From NCBI GenBank assembly GCA_947177775.1, contig CAMWVS010000005.1, forward strand, positions 1 through 64,000: DNA of 64,000 nt. Direction: 5' to 3'. Below the pieces are notes generated by a model. That model was not told where the DNA came from and did not search any database. It worked only from the letters and a program-made list of their open reading frames with translations. A program made the position numbers and the translations under genes. This document shows, piece after piece, positions 24,899-33,531 of the stretch. The stretch comes from an uncultured Prevotella sp. (GTDB lineage: Bacteria; Bacteroidota; Bacteroidia; Bacteroidales; Bacteroidaceae). The number at the start of each line of letters is the position of its first letter. The stretch's first letter is position 1.

Positions 24899-27478
24899 CT
24901 ATATAACCTCTATCTGTGATGTTTCGAGCCAGCCCTCCTTACCGTCGGCAAGACGTATCTCCGTCCAGCCGCTGAGGGAGGCGTCAGTTATCTCCACTTT
25001 CGTTCCCTCATGAAGGATGAAAAGGTCGGTTCCATTCTTTGCCGGAGTGCTCTTGACCTGCACGGCAGGCGACATTATGATGGCACCTTTGTGCATGGAA
25101 AGCACTTTCTTCTGCTGATAAGCGAAAATATTGGAGACGAGAAAAATCAAGAGGAAAGCCATGCCACTGAAGAACCCTATCTTACGAAGCACTATGCGGG
25201 ATGCAAACAGATAAAGCAGGGAGAAGACAATGACAAGACAAAGGGCGACAAGAGCCATGCGTGCCCAGCCGTCCACACTCATCATATTGACAAAAGAACG
25301 GTACCATGTGGTGAAAAACATTTCCGTCTCCGGAACTATTTTGTCGACAGTCTTGCTTCTGGCCATCTGCAGGTTGAAACGAGTGTCTTTATCTCCCGGA
25401 GAAAGGAGCAACGCACGCTCGTAGTTGAGCACGGCACGTGTTATATTGTCGGCACGATAGTAGGCGTTGCCGAGATTATAATAAATATCGGCACTCACTC
25501 CTTCTTTCAATAATGATTCATAATCGTGTATGGCCTGCGTATAATTCTGGTTGACGTACGCGCTATCCGCTTCCGCCTTTGTCACACCGTAGGCAGACAA
25601 GGAGAGCGACGACATGAGCATAACAAGCAGAACCGTCACCACATCACGCTTGGCCGATTTCGTTTTCTTTTTCATCGCTTCTTCGATATTCATTATCGTT
25701 GTCATCGCTGATTCAAAAGTCTTGTCCATATTTCCCTTGGCATCGCCGGGGGCATAACGGGCAAACTCGCACTCGTCAAGGGCGGAAATGAACTGGCTGA
25801 TGGTAACTTCGTTGACATTGCGTTCGGCCAGACACTGGCTGATATTGTCACGCGAGATATGCTCAACAGGCATATTGAGTTTGTCGCCGATATATCCCCA
25901 CAAAGCACGGAGAACCTCATCATAGAAATCGTTTCCACGTCCGGAATCCAATAAAGCCTTCGCTTTTTTCAGCCTCTTGGACGCCATCTTATTGGCTTTC
26001 TTGCCGCGCATCTTCCCGACATTCGCATTATCTATGGCCCGCTGACGGAATATGACGAACAGGGAAACGAAGATAATGACAAGGAGAGAAAGCGAAATCC
26101 AATACGCCGTGGACGCAAAGAAGAAGTCGTCTACGTCATGGACATCGGCATCACCGGTCTTGATATGGCGTATATCCTTGTTGAGCATGGTCAGATCTTC
26201 CTTGCCTGTATAGCTTGTCACGCTGCCACGACCGGTACCCTTGGCCACATTGAGTGTGAAAGACTCCGACTTGACTGTCTTATAACTGTTGCTTTCGGTA
26301 TCAAAATATGTAAATTCAACCGCAGGAATCTCATACTGTCCGGGATTACGTGGAATGGCAAGGAAGTCATAAACCATGCTTCCCTCAACGCCGTTAGCAG
26401 TCAGTTTGGTTTTGTCGGTAACCTTGGCGTCATACTTGTCGAAATCCTTGGGGAAATTGACAATCGGCGTTTTAACCAGCTTCAGGTTTCCGACACCGCT
26501 AACCGTGACACGCAGGGTAACAGGGTCATTGGCCTTTACATCCTGTTTGTTGAGCTGCGCGGAGATATTGAAGTGTCCCACTCCACCCGAAAAATCAGCC
26601 GGACGGGTCGGCAACGGTTCTACATCTATAGTCAGACCAGGCGCTTTTATCTTCTGCTTGACCTCGACATATCCCGAACCACCATTAAAGAATGCTTCAA
26701 ACGGATCGATATTGCGGTTTTGCTGAACAACAACACCATCAAAGATAATACTCGGAATTTCCATTTTCCCTGACTTCTGAGGGAACATGACATACTGGCG
26801 GATAGTCACAGTCTGATATTGACGGCCATTGAGTGTTTCGACTTTGAGACTCTTCTGCTGCGGCAATTTAATCTCCTGAGTATAAAAGCCCTTCAAGTCA
26901 GGCATCTTACCGTCAAGCTGTGACAATCCGACAAGCGTATAGACCTTATATGTCAGCAATATCGGTTCCTGCTCATGAACGCGCTTCTTGCTGGCACTAA
27001 CCTTTATGAAAAGGTCAGAACCGGATATGCGCGAACCGGCCTCACGTATTTGTTGGCGACCTCTGCCCTGCGGCTGCGCCTGCGAATTGCCACCGCCGGC
27101 ACTCCCGCTCACCGTAATACGGAGCTTATTTGAAGTCAACCGCTTGCCGTCCGCCGATATGCTTGCGGCGGGAATATCAAACTTTCCTGCCTTATTTGCA
27201 CATAGTATATATGTATAGGTAATGGACGATGTTGAACTCGTATGGCCGTTCACCATCTGAAAACTGGATTGCCGCGACGTGCTCGGTCCCATAAGAATCT
27301 CAAGGGCATCAGGGATATTTCCTATATGGAAACCGCTTGCATCCTGAGTATTTATCGTATAAGTAAGACGAAACTGCTCACCGACAGCAACCTGTGACGG
27401 AGCTTCCGCCACAAACTTCTGAGCCAATGAGGCAAGCGTCACTGCGCATAATACAAATATTATATATACTCTCTTCAT
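24899..27478 (-). CDS. BatD-BatE fusion protein
   Basis: An 859-residue fusion. Residues 1-19 are a signal peptide; 20-440 are the BatD beta-sandwich repeats (AEAPSQVAVGEQFRLTYTIN). A transmembrane helix lies at about 455-475 (YWISLSLLVIIFVSLFVIF), then a cytoplasmic helical region. From residue 602 an in-frame BatE follows: MKKKTKSAKR then DVVTVLLVMLMSSLSLSAYG reads like a complete signal peptide. After it come TPR-like repeats (AYVNQNYTQAIHDYESLL, YYNLGNAYYRADNITRAVL), two more membrane segments and an SH3-like end (GWTEIRLADGKEGWLE). Bat proteins are linked to aerotolerance and envelope integrity in Bacteroides, but their mechanism is unresolved. Membrane topology stays consistent across the fusion. 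Separate BatE made by internal initiation at codon 602 cannot be ruled out. Confidence 0.88.
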   Translation of the reverse strand: MKRVYIIFVLCAVTLASLAQKFVAEAPSQVAVGEQFRLTYTINTQDASGFHIGNIPDALEILMGPSTSRQSSFQMVNGHTSSTSSITYTYILCANKAGKFDIPAASISADGKRLTSNKLRITVSGSAGGGNSQAQPQGRGRQQIREAGSRISGSDLFIKVSASKKRVHEQEPILLTYKVYTLVGLSQLDGKMPDLKGFYTQEIKLPQQKSLKVETLNGRQYQTVTIRQYVMFPQKSGKMEIPSIIFDGVVVQQNRNIDPFEAFFNGGSGYVEVKQKIKAPGLTIDVEPLPTRPADFSGGVGHFNISAQLNKQDVKANDPVTLRVTVSGVGNLKLVKTPIVNFPKDFDKYDAKVTDKTKLTANGVEGSMVYDFLAIPRNPGQYEIPAVEFTYFDTESNSYKTVKSESFTLNVAKGTGRGSVTSYTGKEDLTMLNKDIRHIKTGDADVHDVDDFFFASTAYWISLSLLVIIFVSLFVIFRQRAIDNANVGKMRGKKANKMASKRLKKAKALLDSGRGNDFYDEVLRALWGYIGDKLNMPVEHISRDNISQCLAERNVNEVTISQFISALDECEFARYAPGDAKGNMDKTFESAMTTIMNIEEAMKKKTKSAKRDVVTVLLVMLMSSLSLSAYGVTKAEADSAYVNQNYTQAIHDYESLLKEGVSADIYYNLGNAYYRADNITRAVLNYERALLLSPGDKDTRFNLQMARSKTVDKIVPETEMFFTTWYRSFVNMMSVDGWARMALVALCLVIVFSLLYLFASRIVLRKIGFFSGMAFLLIFLVSNIFAYQQKKVLSMHKGAIIMSPAVQVKSTPAKNGTDLFILHEGTKVEITDASLSGWTEIRLADGKEGWLETSQIEVI

Positions 27479-27479
27479 A

Positions 27480-29195
27480 TCACCAATTTTTCTGTAGCCT
27501 ACGCTTGCCAGGTTGCTGCGGAGCTTCCTTCATGCGGCGCTGGGTGTCCTTCTCCTGCTGCATGGCGGCATTGAGCAACTGTTCTGCATTCTCCTTGCTC
27601 ATCTTGTCCTTGTCTTCCGGCTTAGGCTGCTTAGGCTCCTGCTTCTGTTTGTCCTTGTTTTGGTCTTGCTTATTATTGTCCTTATTCTGGTCCTGCTTAT
27701 CCTTGTCTTTATCCTTGTTATCTTTGTTGTCCTTATTCTGCTGGTCTTGCTTCTGTTTCTGACGCTTGCATACAGCAAGATTATATCTCGTCTCATTATC
27801 ATCAGGATTGAGACGCAGAGATTCCTCATATGCTGTTATAGCCTCTTGATAAAGTCTCGCTTTCTGACATACGACACCCATATTGTGGTATGCCTTAGAC
27901 TTGCGCAAAGGACTTGTTTCGAGTTTTGCTGCCGTCTCAAACTGTGAAACAGCGGCGGAATCCTTGCCTTGAGCAAGAAGGGCGTTACCAAGATTGTAGA
28001 TTGCCTGCGGGTTCTTCGGATTCTTGTCCAAAGCCTTCCGGTATTCAACCTCCGCCTCGGCATACTTGCCGGAATTAAACTGTTTGTTTCCGGAACGTAT
28101 GTGCTGACGATCCGTCTGGGCACCGGCTACCGCGGAAAACATCAGAGCTGACACCAACAGCATCGTTTTCCGGCCGCCGCCAAACAACGTGATGTTCTTC
28201 AGCAAAGGATTCTTGCGTTCAAGCACGCAGATTTCCAAAACAAGCAATAACAGGATTATGATACCAAAAGCCTGAAACTGCTCGTCATAATCACTGTATA
28301 TATTGCTTTCAATCTCTTTTTTCGAGAGTTTGTCCAATTCCGCACGAAGCTGTTTCTGGGCATTGCTGTTGTTATCCACGTGTATGTAAGCACCACCACC
28401 GGCTGCCGCAATTTCACGGCACATATCCTCGTTGAGTACCGAGACAACGGTATTTCCGGTATTATCCGTCATATAATCATTGCGTCCCGGTATTGGTATG
28501 GGAGCGCCTTTTGTCGAACCGACACCAAGAACAAACACGTTCATACCCTTCTTCTTTGCTGCTGCGGCGGCCTCAACGGCTCCACCCTCGTGGTTCTCGC
28601 CATCTGTAATGATGATAATGGCCTTCCCCACTCCATCCTGCTGGGTGAAACTGTTGGCCGCCATGTTTATTGCCGCAGCGACATCAGTGCCCTGCACATC
28701 CATCATCGACGGGTCTATATTGCCAAGGAACATCTTTGCCGAAACATAATCGCTCGTTATCGGGAGCTGTACAAAAGCATCACCGGCAAAGACAATCAGT
28801 CCTATCTTATCGTCAGTGAAGTTGTCCACGAGATTCTCGACCATCATTTTACTCCGGTCCAGACGGCTCGGCTCGACATCTTCCGCCCTCATGGAGTTAC
28901 TGATGTCCACTGCGATGATAGTCTCAATGCCTACACGCTTCTCATTCGTTATCTTCGTTCCCATCTGCGGACGGGCCGACATGACGATAAGCAACGCCAA
29001 CGCAATCTCCAATATCCAGAACTTTGCCTGCGGCCGCCAACGTGAGACATCAGGCATAAGGCTCTTCACAAGTTCCGGATCACCGAATTTGAGCAGACGC
29101 CTCCTCTGACTGCGCATCATGAGAAAGTATATCAGTGCCAATACTGGTATAAGCACCAACAGATATAAGTATTTTGGATCTTCAAATCTGAACAT
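27480..29195 (-). CDS. BatB-BatC fusion protein (VWA plus TPR)
   Basis: A 571-residue fusion. Residues 1-340 are BatB: two N-terminal membrane helices (YLLVLIPVLALIYFLM; ILEIALALLIVMSA), a von Willebrand A domain with the MIDAS motif DISNS at 97-101, and a helix near 310-325. Around 345 the sequence MLLVSALMFSAVAGAQ looks like a signal peptide, starting the BatC part. Tetratricopeptide repeats follow at about 360-470 (YRKALDKNPKNPQAIYNLGN; YEESLRLNPDDNETRYNLAV), then a low-complexity K/D/N/Q tract at about 480-540 encoded by short DNA repeats (27600-27770). BatA and BatB probably interact through VWA domains at the inner membrane. The stop is one base before the batDE start. Confidence 0.88.
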   Translation of the reverse strand: MFRFEDPKYLYLLVLIPVLALIYFLMMRSQRRRLLKFGDPELVKSLMPDVSRWRPQAKFWILEIALALLIVMSARPQMGTKITNEKRVGIETIIAVDISNSMRAEDVEPSRLDRSKMMVENLVDNFTDDKIGLIVFAGDAFVQLPITSDYVSAKMFLGNIDPSMMDVQGTDVAAAINMAANSFTQQDGVGKAIIIITDGENHEGGAVEAAAAAKKKGMNVFVLGVGSTKGAPIPIPGRNDYMTDNTGNTVVSVLNEDMCREIAAAGGGAYIHVDNNSNAQKQLRAELDKLSKKEIESNIYSDYDEQFQAFGIIILLLLVLEICVLERKNPLLKNITLFGGGRKTMLLVSALMFSAVAGAQTDRQHIRSGNKQFNSGKYAEAEVEYRKALDKNPKNPQAIYNLGNALLAQGKDSAAVSQFETAAKLETSPLRKSKAYHNMGVVCQKARLYQEAITAYEESLRLNPDDNETRYNLAVCKRQKQKQDQQNKDNKDNKDKDKDKQDQNKDNNKQDQNKDKQKQEPKQPKPEDKDKMSKENAEQLLNAAMQQEKDTQRRMKEAPQQPGKRRLQKNW

Positions 29196-29204
29196 AATTA
29201 CTTC

Positions 29205-30203
29205 TTATGGTAATTTTCTGAATATGGTTATCCGTAGCAGGACCTCTATCAGCAGAACAATGAATGCAGCCAATACAAAAGGCTGGAACATATCATACTT
29301 CTTGCTGAATTTTTTGCTATTAATCTTTGACTTCTCCAGTTTGTCTATCTCCTTATAGATATTCTTCAGTTCCGAATTGTTCGTCGCACGATAGGACGTT
29401 CCGTCCGTTGCGACAGCAATCTCCTCCAAAGTCTTCGTATCAACCTCCACAGGCATATTGACATACTGAACTACACCGCCCACCTGCATCGGATAAGGAG
29501 CCGATTTATCCGTACCGACGGCCACCGTATAGACACGGATACCAAGACTCTTGGCTATCTCTGCCGAGGTCATGGGCGACAAATCGCCCATGTTGTTGCT
29601 TCCGTCCGTAAGGAGAATGACTACCTTGCTCTTCGCCTTCGAATCCTTCAGACGGCTCACAGCGTTGGCAAGTCCCATTCCTATTGCCGTTCCATCCTGA
29701 ATCAGTCCGCGCGCAGCGATATCGGTGCGGACGTTCTGCAGCAGATTGAGCAGAGAAGCATGGTCAACGGTCATCGGACATTGGGTGAACGCCTCACCGG
29801 CAAATATCGTCAGTCCGATATTATCATTCGGTCTTCCGGCAATAAATTCCGATGCTACCTGCTTTGCCGCCTCTATTCTGTTCGGCTTCAAATCCTCCGC
29901 CAGCATACTGGTGGAGACGTCCATCGCCAGCATGATGTCTATACCTTCAACCCACTTGTTCTTCCATGAGTTCTGTGTCTGCGGGCGTGCCATAGCTATT
30001 ACAATGAGCGTGAAGGCTATAACGCGCAACACCATCTGCACAGGCATCAGCATCACCTTCCAGCTTCTTGACGCATAGCGGTAGGCGAACGTGTCGCTCA
30101 TACGCATGGTAGGCTCGCTCTTCTTCCTGTACATGACATACCACAACAGATATGGTATGATGAGCAGAAGCAGAAACAGATATCCTTTATTAGCAAATTC
30201 CAT
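29205..30203 (-). CDS. batA: BatA, VWA-domain aerotolerance protein
   Basis: A 332-residue inner-membrane protein. N-terminal helices at about 7-25 (YLFLLLLIIPYLLWYVMY) and 55-72 flank the start of a von Willebrand factor A domain with MIDAS DVSTS (about 94-98), ILLTDGSNNMG (about 195) and a final membrane segment near 305-325. The family is tied to oxygen tolerance and stress resistance in Bacteroides fragilis; metal-dependent protein binding is the expected activity. It lies 9 bases upstream of batB-C. A hairpin followed by a T-run (30244-30278) precedes it and could reduce read-through from the upstream genes. Confidence 0.9.
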   Translation of the reverse strand: MEFANKGYLFLLLLIIPYLLWYVMYRKKSEPTMRMSDTFAYRYASRSWKVMLMPVQMVLRVIAFTLIVIAMARPQTQNSWKNKWVEGIDIMLAMDVSTSMLAEDLKPNRIEAAKQVASEFIAGRPNDNIGLTIFAGEAFTQCPMTVDHASLLNLLQNVRTDIAARGLIQDGTAIGMGLANAVSRLKDSKAKSKVVILLTDGSNNMGDLSPMTSAEIAKSLGIRVYTVAVGTDKSAPYPMQVGGVVQYVNMPVEVDTKTLEEIAVATDGTSYRATNNSELKNIYKEIDKLEKSKINSKKFSKKYDMFQPFVLAAFIVLLIEVLLRITIFRKLP

Positions 30204-30243
30204 ATTCGCTTTATTCTCTTTTACATTAAAAATAGTGTCATCC

Positions 30244-30278
30244 GACAGGAAGCGCGGTCCTGACCGCTTCCGCCTGTC
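30244..30278 (-). promoter_or_regulatory. Possible attenuator hairpin before batA
   Basis: A GC-rich hairpin, GACA-GGAAGC-(GC)-GGTC / GACC-GCTTCC-(GCC)-TGTC, spans 30244-30278. Read on the minus strand it follows the stop of the upstream gene directly; a run of five T lies about 10 bases further on. It sits in the only gap above 70 bases in the moxR-nadE run. This would fit partial termination that sets the ratio of moxR/DUF58 to bat products. Confidence 0.45.
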
Positions 30279-30279
30279 A

Positions 30280-31350
30280 TCAGCTCAACAGCAGTACTAT
30301 GTTGTACACCACATATACAAATATAGCCAAACCGGAAACCGTTATGAAGGTCAGCACAATCTTCAGTCCGCGCCGCATCTTCACCGTCTGCTTCTCGCCT
30401 TCAGAGAGCTGCGGTTTCACGACGTCCTCAGTCGGAACATTCTCTATCTTCGTCGAATTGATGAACTCGATGGCGTTGACGAGGTTCATGTCGTTCTCAT
30501 TGATGAGCGTCGAATACTTGGCAAACTTGACGAGGTCCGCCGTCTGGAACAGTGTGCGCAGCTCATCAAGAGCCTTAGCGTCCTGTAAAGCCATGAGCCG
30601 CTCTATGATTTCGCTGCTGGTCATCTCCATCGCATTGAAACCATACCGTTCCTGAATATACTTGCGTAGCGTTTCGGTCAGACGTGTGTAATACTCTTTC
30701 TGATTCTCCGACGTAACCATCTTTCCGGCCTTTATCTCCTCGATGGACTTCATGGCCTTCTGGTGGGGCAGCAGCTTCTTCACAACCTTGATACTGATCT
30801 TTATCGGCTTCTTGTCGCGTAGGCAGAGATAGAAGTAATAACCCGCAGCTATGAGCAGAAGAAGAACGAAACTAAGCCAGAATATCGGTTCCCATTCGCT
30901 CCATTGGAACGGATTGTCCTGCACGCCCTTCGGTCCGAAATAAAAGTCGACATTTGTCGAATCAATTTCAATGCCGACAACTTTCAGCGCGAGACTCTTG
31001 CTCTTATATTCCTTGCCATTCACCTTGACAGCAAACGGCGGAAGATAATACAACTGCTCGTCAAACGACGTCAGCCTGTAGACCCTCCGCGAACAAGTCA
31101 TATTCCCGTCCATCTCTTCCGACGGGATGTCATTCATGGCCAACACCTCCACTCCCGGGGTTATCATCTGCCGCGGCTCGAACCGCGGAAACGTGATATT
31201 GGCACCCGCGTCCGCCACAACCGAAACCGTGACATTCACCTGCTGGCCGATGAATATGGCCATAGAGTCAATCCGCGCCTCGACTGAAACCTTGGCCGCG
31301 GCATGCAGTGCTACGACCAACGATATGATAAAGAACAGTATCTTCCTCAT
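30280..31350 (-). CDS. Bat-operon membrane protein of unknown function
   Basis: A 356-residue protein with an N-terminal signal peptide (MRKILFFIISLVVALHAAAK) and a beta-rich periplasmic domain at about 20-155. A transmembrane helix spans about 165-185 (FWLSFVLLLLIAAGYYFYL). A cytoplasmic helical region at about 190-320 (KAMKSIEEIKAG, YIQERYGFNAMEMTSSEII) resembles DUF4381-type proteins of Bat loci. A second hydrophobic segment is at the very C-terminus (IVLTFITVSGLAIFVYVVYN). It lies 3 bases after the DUF58 gene and upstream of batA. Its position suggests a membrane partner or assembly factor for the MoxR/Bat complex (inference). Confidence 0.75.
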   Translation of the reverse strand: MRKILFFIISLVVALHAAAKVSVEARIDSMAIFIGQQVNVTVSVVADAGANITFPRFEPRQMITPGVEVLAMNDIPSEEMDGNMTCSRRVYRLTSFDEQLYYLPPFAVKVNGKEYKSKSLALKVVGIEIDSTNVDFYFGPKGVQDNPFQWSEWEPIFWLSFVLLLLIAAGYYFYLCLRDKKPIKISIKVVKKLLPHQKAMKSIEEIKAGKMVTSENQKEYYTRLTETLRKYIQERYGFNAMEMTSSEIIERLMALQDAKALDELRTLFQTADLVKFAKYSTLINENDMNLVNAIEFINSTKIENVPTEDVVKPQLSEGEKQTVKMRRGLKIVLTFITVSGLAIFVYVVYNIVLLLS

Positions 31351-31353
31351 TCT

Positions 31354-32223
31354 CTAACTTCTCTGTTTGAACAATCCGAGCAGCGACTTCACATAATCCT
31401 CGTCAGTCGCGATGCTCACATTATCCACATTGCTCTTGTTAAACGTCTCATGCAATTCCGCCTGACGGCCAGTCCAATAAAGCCTGTGGGCCTGCCGCAG
31501 TTTCTTGCTGCTGGTGTCGATATACGTCTCCGCCCCAGTCTCGGCATCCACGACCCTCATCAGTCCCACGTCTGGAAGTTCCTTTGCTCTCCGGTCGTAA
31601 ACCTGAATAGCCACGACATCGTGCTTGCGGTTGCATATAGTCAGTGCCTGTGAGAAATCATTGCGCACGTAGAAGTCGCTCAACACGAAAACTGTCGCCC
31701 GGCGCTTTATCACGTTGGAAAGGAATTCCAACGGCACCGCCATATCCGTCCCCTTGCTTTCGGGATGGAAATCAAGCATCTCGCGTATTATATATAATAT
31801 GTGCTTGCGCCCTTTCTTTGGCGGAATATATTTCTCAATCTTGTCCGTAAAGAAGATCACACCTATTTTATCGTTGTTCTGAATGGCACTGAACGCAAGC
31901 GTCGCCGCTATCTCCGTGACCATATCCGACTTCATCTGCCGCTGGGTTCCGAAGTCAAGCGAACCGCTGACGTCAATCAGCAGCATCACGGTGAGTTCGC
32001 GTTCCTCCTCAAAGACCTTGACATACGGCCGATGAAAACGCGCCGTGACATTCCAGTCGATGTCACGCACATCGTCACCGAACTGATATTCGCGCACCTC
32101 GCTGAACGCCATACCCCTGCCCTTGAAAGCCGAATGATACTGGCCGGCAAAGATATTGGCACTCAGCCGCCGGGTCTTTATCTCGACAGTCCGTACCTTC
32201 TTTATGATTTCCTGAGCATCCAT
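31354..32223 (-). CDS. DUF58 domain protein of the MoxR-Bat cluster
   Basis: A 289-residue soluble protein with the DUF58 signature: QYHSAFKGRGMAFSEVREYQ near the N-terminus, GDDVRDIDWNVTAR (about 50-63), and a VWA-like core with LMLLIDVSGSLDFG-type sequence (VMLLIDVSGSLDFGTQ, about 79-94). DUF58 proteins accompany MoxR ATPases and VWA proteins and may be their substrates or adaptors. Its start codon overlaps the moxR stop by one base (TGATG), so translation is coupled. Confidence 0.88.
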   Translation of the reverse strand: MDAQEIIKKVRTVEIKTRRLSANIFAGQYHSAFKGRGMAFSEVREYQFGDDVRDIDWNVTARFHRPYVKVFEEERELTVMLLIDVSGSLDFGTQRQMKSDMVTEIAATLAFSAIQNNDKIGVIFFTDKIEKYIPPKKGRKHILYIIREMLDFHPESKGTDMAVPLEFLSNVIKRRATVFVLSDFYVRNDFSQALTICNRKHDVVAIQVYDRRAKELPDVGLMRVVDAETGAETYIDTSSKKLRQAHRLYWTGRQAELHETFNKSNVDNVSIATDEDYVKSLLGLFKQRS

Positions 32224-33218
32224 CAGGGCACTTCAACCTTATTAATAATCTTGCTTACGATTTCTTCACTTGTTATGTTACTTGCCTCGGCCTCGTATGT
32301 CATGCCGATACGATGGCGGAGCACGTCGTGGGCAACGGCGCGCACGTCTTCCGGAACAACATATCCGCGGCGCTTTATGAATGCGTATGCACGTGAAGCC
32401 TTGGCCAGATTGATGCTTGCACGCGGACTGCCACCGAAAGAAATGTAGTTCTTCATGTCCTTAAGACCATAGCGGTCGGGATAGCGTGTGGCGAAAACGA
32501 TGTCAGCGATATACTGCTCAATCTTCTCGTCGATATAGACCTCGCGTACGACTGAACGGGCCTTGAGGATTTCTTCCGACGTCGTTACAGGACGCACTTC
32601 AGGCGCGCTGCCTCCGAGATTGCCGCGGATAATCAGTTTCTCCTCCTCCAGCGTGGGATAGTCAATGACAACCTTCAGCATGAAACGGTCTACCTGCGCC
32701 TCAGGCAGCGGATAGGTACCCTCCTGCTCTACCGGGTTCTGCGTAGCCATCACGAGGAACGGATTGGGGAGTTGGAATGTCTCACCGCCAATAGTCACCT
32801 GCTTCTCCTGCATGGCTTCCAGCAACGCGCTCTGTACCTTCGCCGGAGCACGGTTGATTTCGTCCGCCAACACGAAATTGGCAAACACAGGGCCTTTCTT
32901 CACCTGAAACTTCTCGTCTTTCTGAGAATATATCATCGTTCCGATGACGTCCGCCGGAAGCAAATCAGGAGTGAACTGAACACGGCTGTAGTCTGCGTCG
33001 ACAAGCTGTGAAAGTGTCTTTATTGCGAGTGTCTTTGCCAGTCCAGGCACACCTTCCAACAGGATGTGTCCGTCACTGAGCATACCTATAAGTAATGATT
33101 CAACCAAATGTTTCTGTCCGACAATCACCCGGTCCATTCCGGCAACGAGATTGGTCACGAACGAACTTTGCTGCTCTATCCGTATGTTAAGTTCCCGAAT
33201 ATCAATAGCTTCTGCCAT
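32223..33218 (-). CDS. MoxR-family AAA ATPase
   Basis: A 331-residue AAA+ chaperone-like ATPase. Walker A is the MoxR form GVPGLAKT (about 56-63), Walker B ADEINRAPAKVQSALLEAMQ (about 113-132), with NPVEQEGTYPLPEAQVDRFM as the pre-sensor region and a lid domain at the C-terminus. MoxR ATPases are thought to mature metal-dependent VWA proteins, here BatA and BatB. It is the first gene of the minus-strand run that ends with nadE. A -7-like box lies at 33260-33267. Confidence 0.92.
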   Translation of the reverse strand: MAEAIDIRELNIRIEQQSSFVTNLVAGMDRVIVGQKHLVESLLIGMLSDGHILLEGVPGLAKTLAIKTLSQLVDADYSRVQFTPDLLPADVIGTMIYSQKDEKFQVKKGPVFANFVLADEINRAPAKVQSALLEAMQEKQVTIGGETFQLPNPFLVMATQNPVEQEGTYPLPEAQVDRFMLKVVIDYPTLEEEKLIIRGNLGGSAPEVRPVTTSEEILKARSVVREVYIDEKIEQYIADIVFATRYPDRYGLKDMKNYISFGGSPRASINLAKASRAYAFIKRRGYVVPEDVRAVAHDVLRHRIGMTYEAEASNITSEEIVSKIINKVEVP

Positions 33219-33259
33219 AAAATGTTCTTTTATACGTTAATCATGTTTCAAATTAGGCG

Positions 33260-33267
33260 CAAAAATA
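33260..33267 (-). promoter_or_regulatory. Candidate -7 element for the moxR-bat-nadE operon
   Basis: On the minus strand the sequence reads TATTTTTG, fitting TAnnTTTG, about 42 bases before the moxR start. No convincing TTTG lies 19-21 bases upstream. The 313-base spacer to the next gene holds this box and an inverted repeat (33456-33512), and no coding sequence. Confidence 0.4.
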
Positions 33268-33455
33268 GTCAATAATTAAGTGAAAGATGAAAATATCAAT
33301 CTAAATAATATTAAAAAACAGGCATGACACCCATATTTTAAGAAACTTTTGTGATTACGTCCGATACAGCCACCATCCCGCCACAACAAATCCTACGTAA
33401 TATCAGTTACACGCAGTGGTCAGACTATCGTTTCACGAACGGATTGAAACAATGT

Positions 33456-33512
33456 CGTCCGCATGGTCTTGCTGCAACGACAGAAAGTCATAACGGCAAT
33501 CCCATGCGGACG
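33456..33512. repeat. Perfect 11-bp inverted repeat after the HU-LysM gene
   Basis: CGTCCGCATGG (33456-33466) and CCATGCGGACG (33502-33512) enclose a 35-base loop containing CTGCAACGAC. It begins 19 bases after the stop at 33532 (minus strand). The layout (long loop, no strong T-tract) is shared with other hairpins in this window. It may terminate the transcript or protect its 3' end. Confidence 0.5.
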
Positions 33513-33531
33513 GCATATCCGTGAAGAAAGG

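Noticed and set aside
27513..27947. Very hydrophobic plus-strand frame (L/V-rich)
   Set aside because: Antisense to the K/D/N/Q repeat of BatC; an artefact of composition.
24899..29195. Frameshift or stop-codon sequencing error causing the Bat fusions
   Set aside because: Both fusions are continuous in frame with plausible linkers; two independent errors are unlikely, although relatives should be compared.
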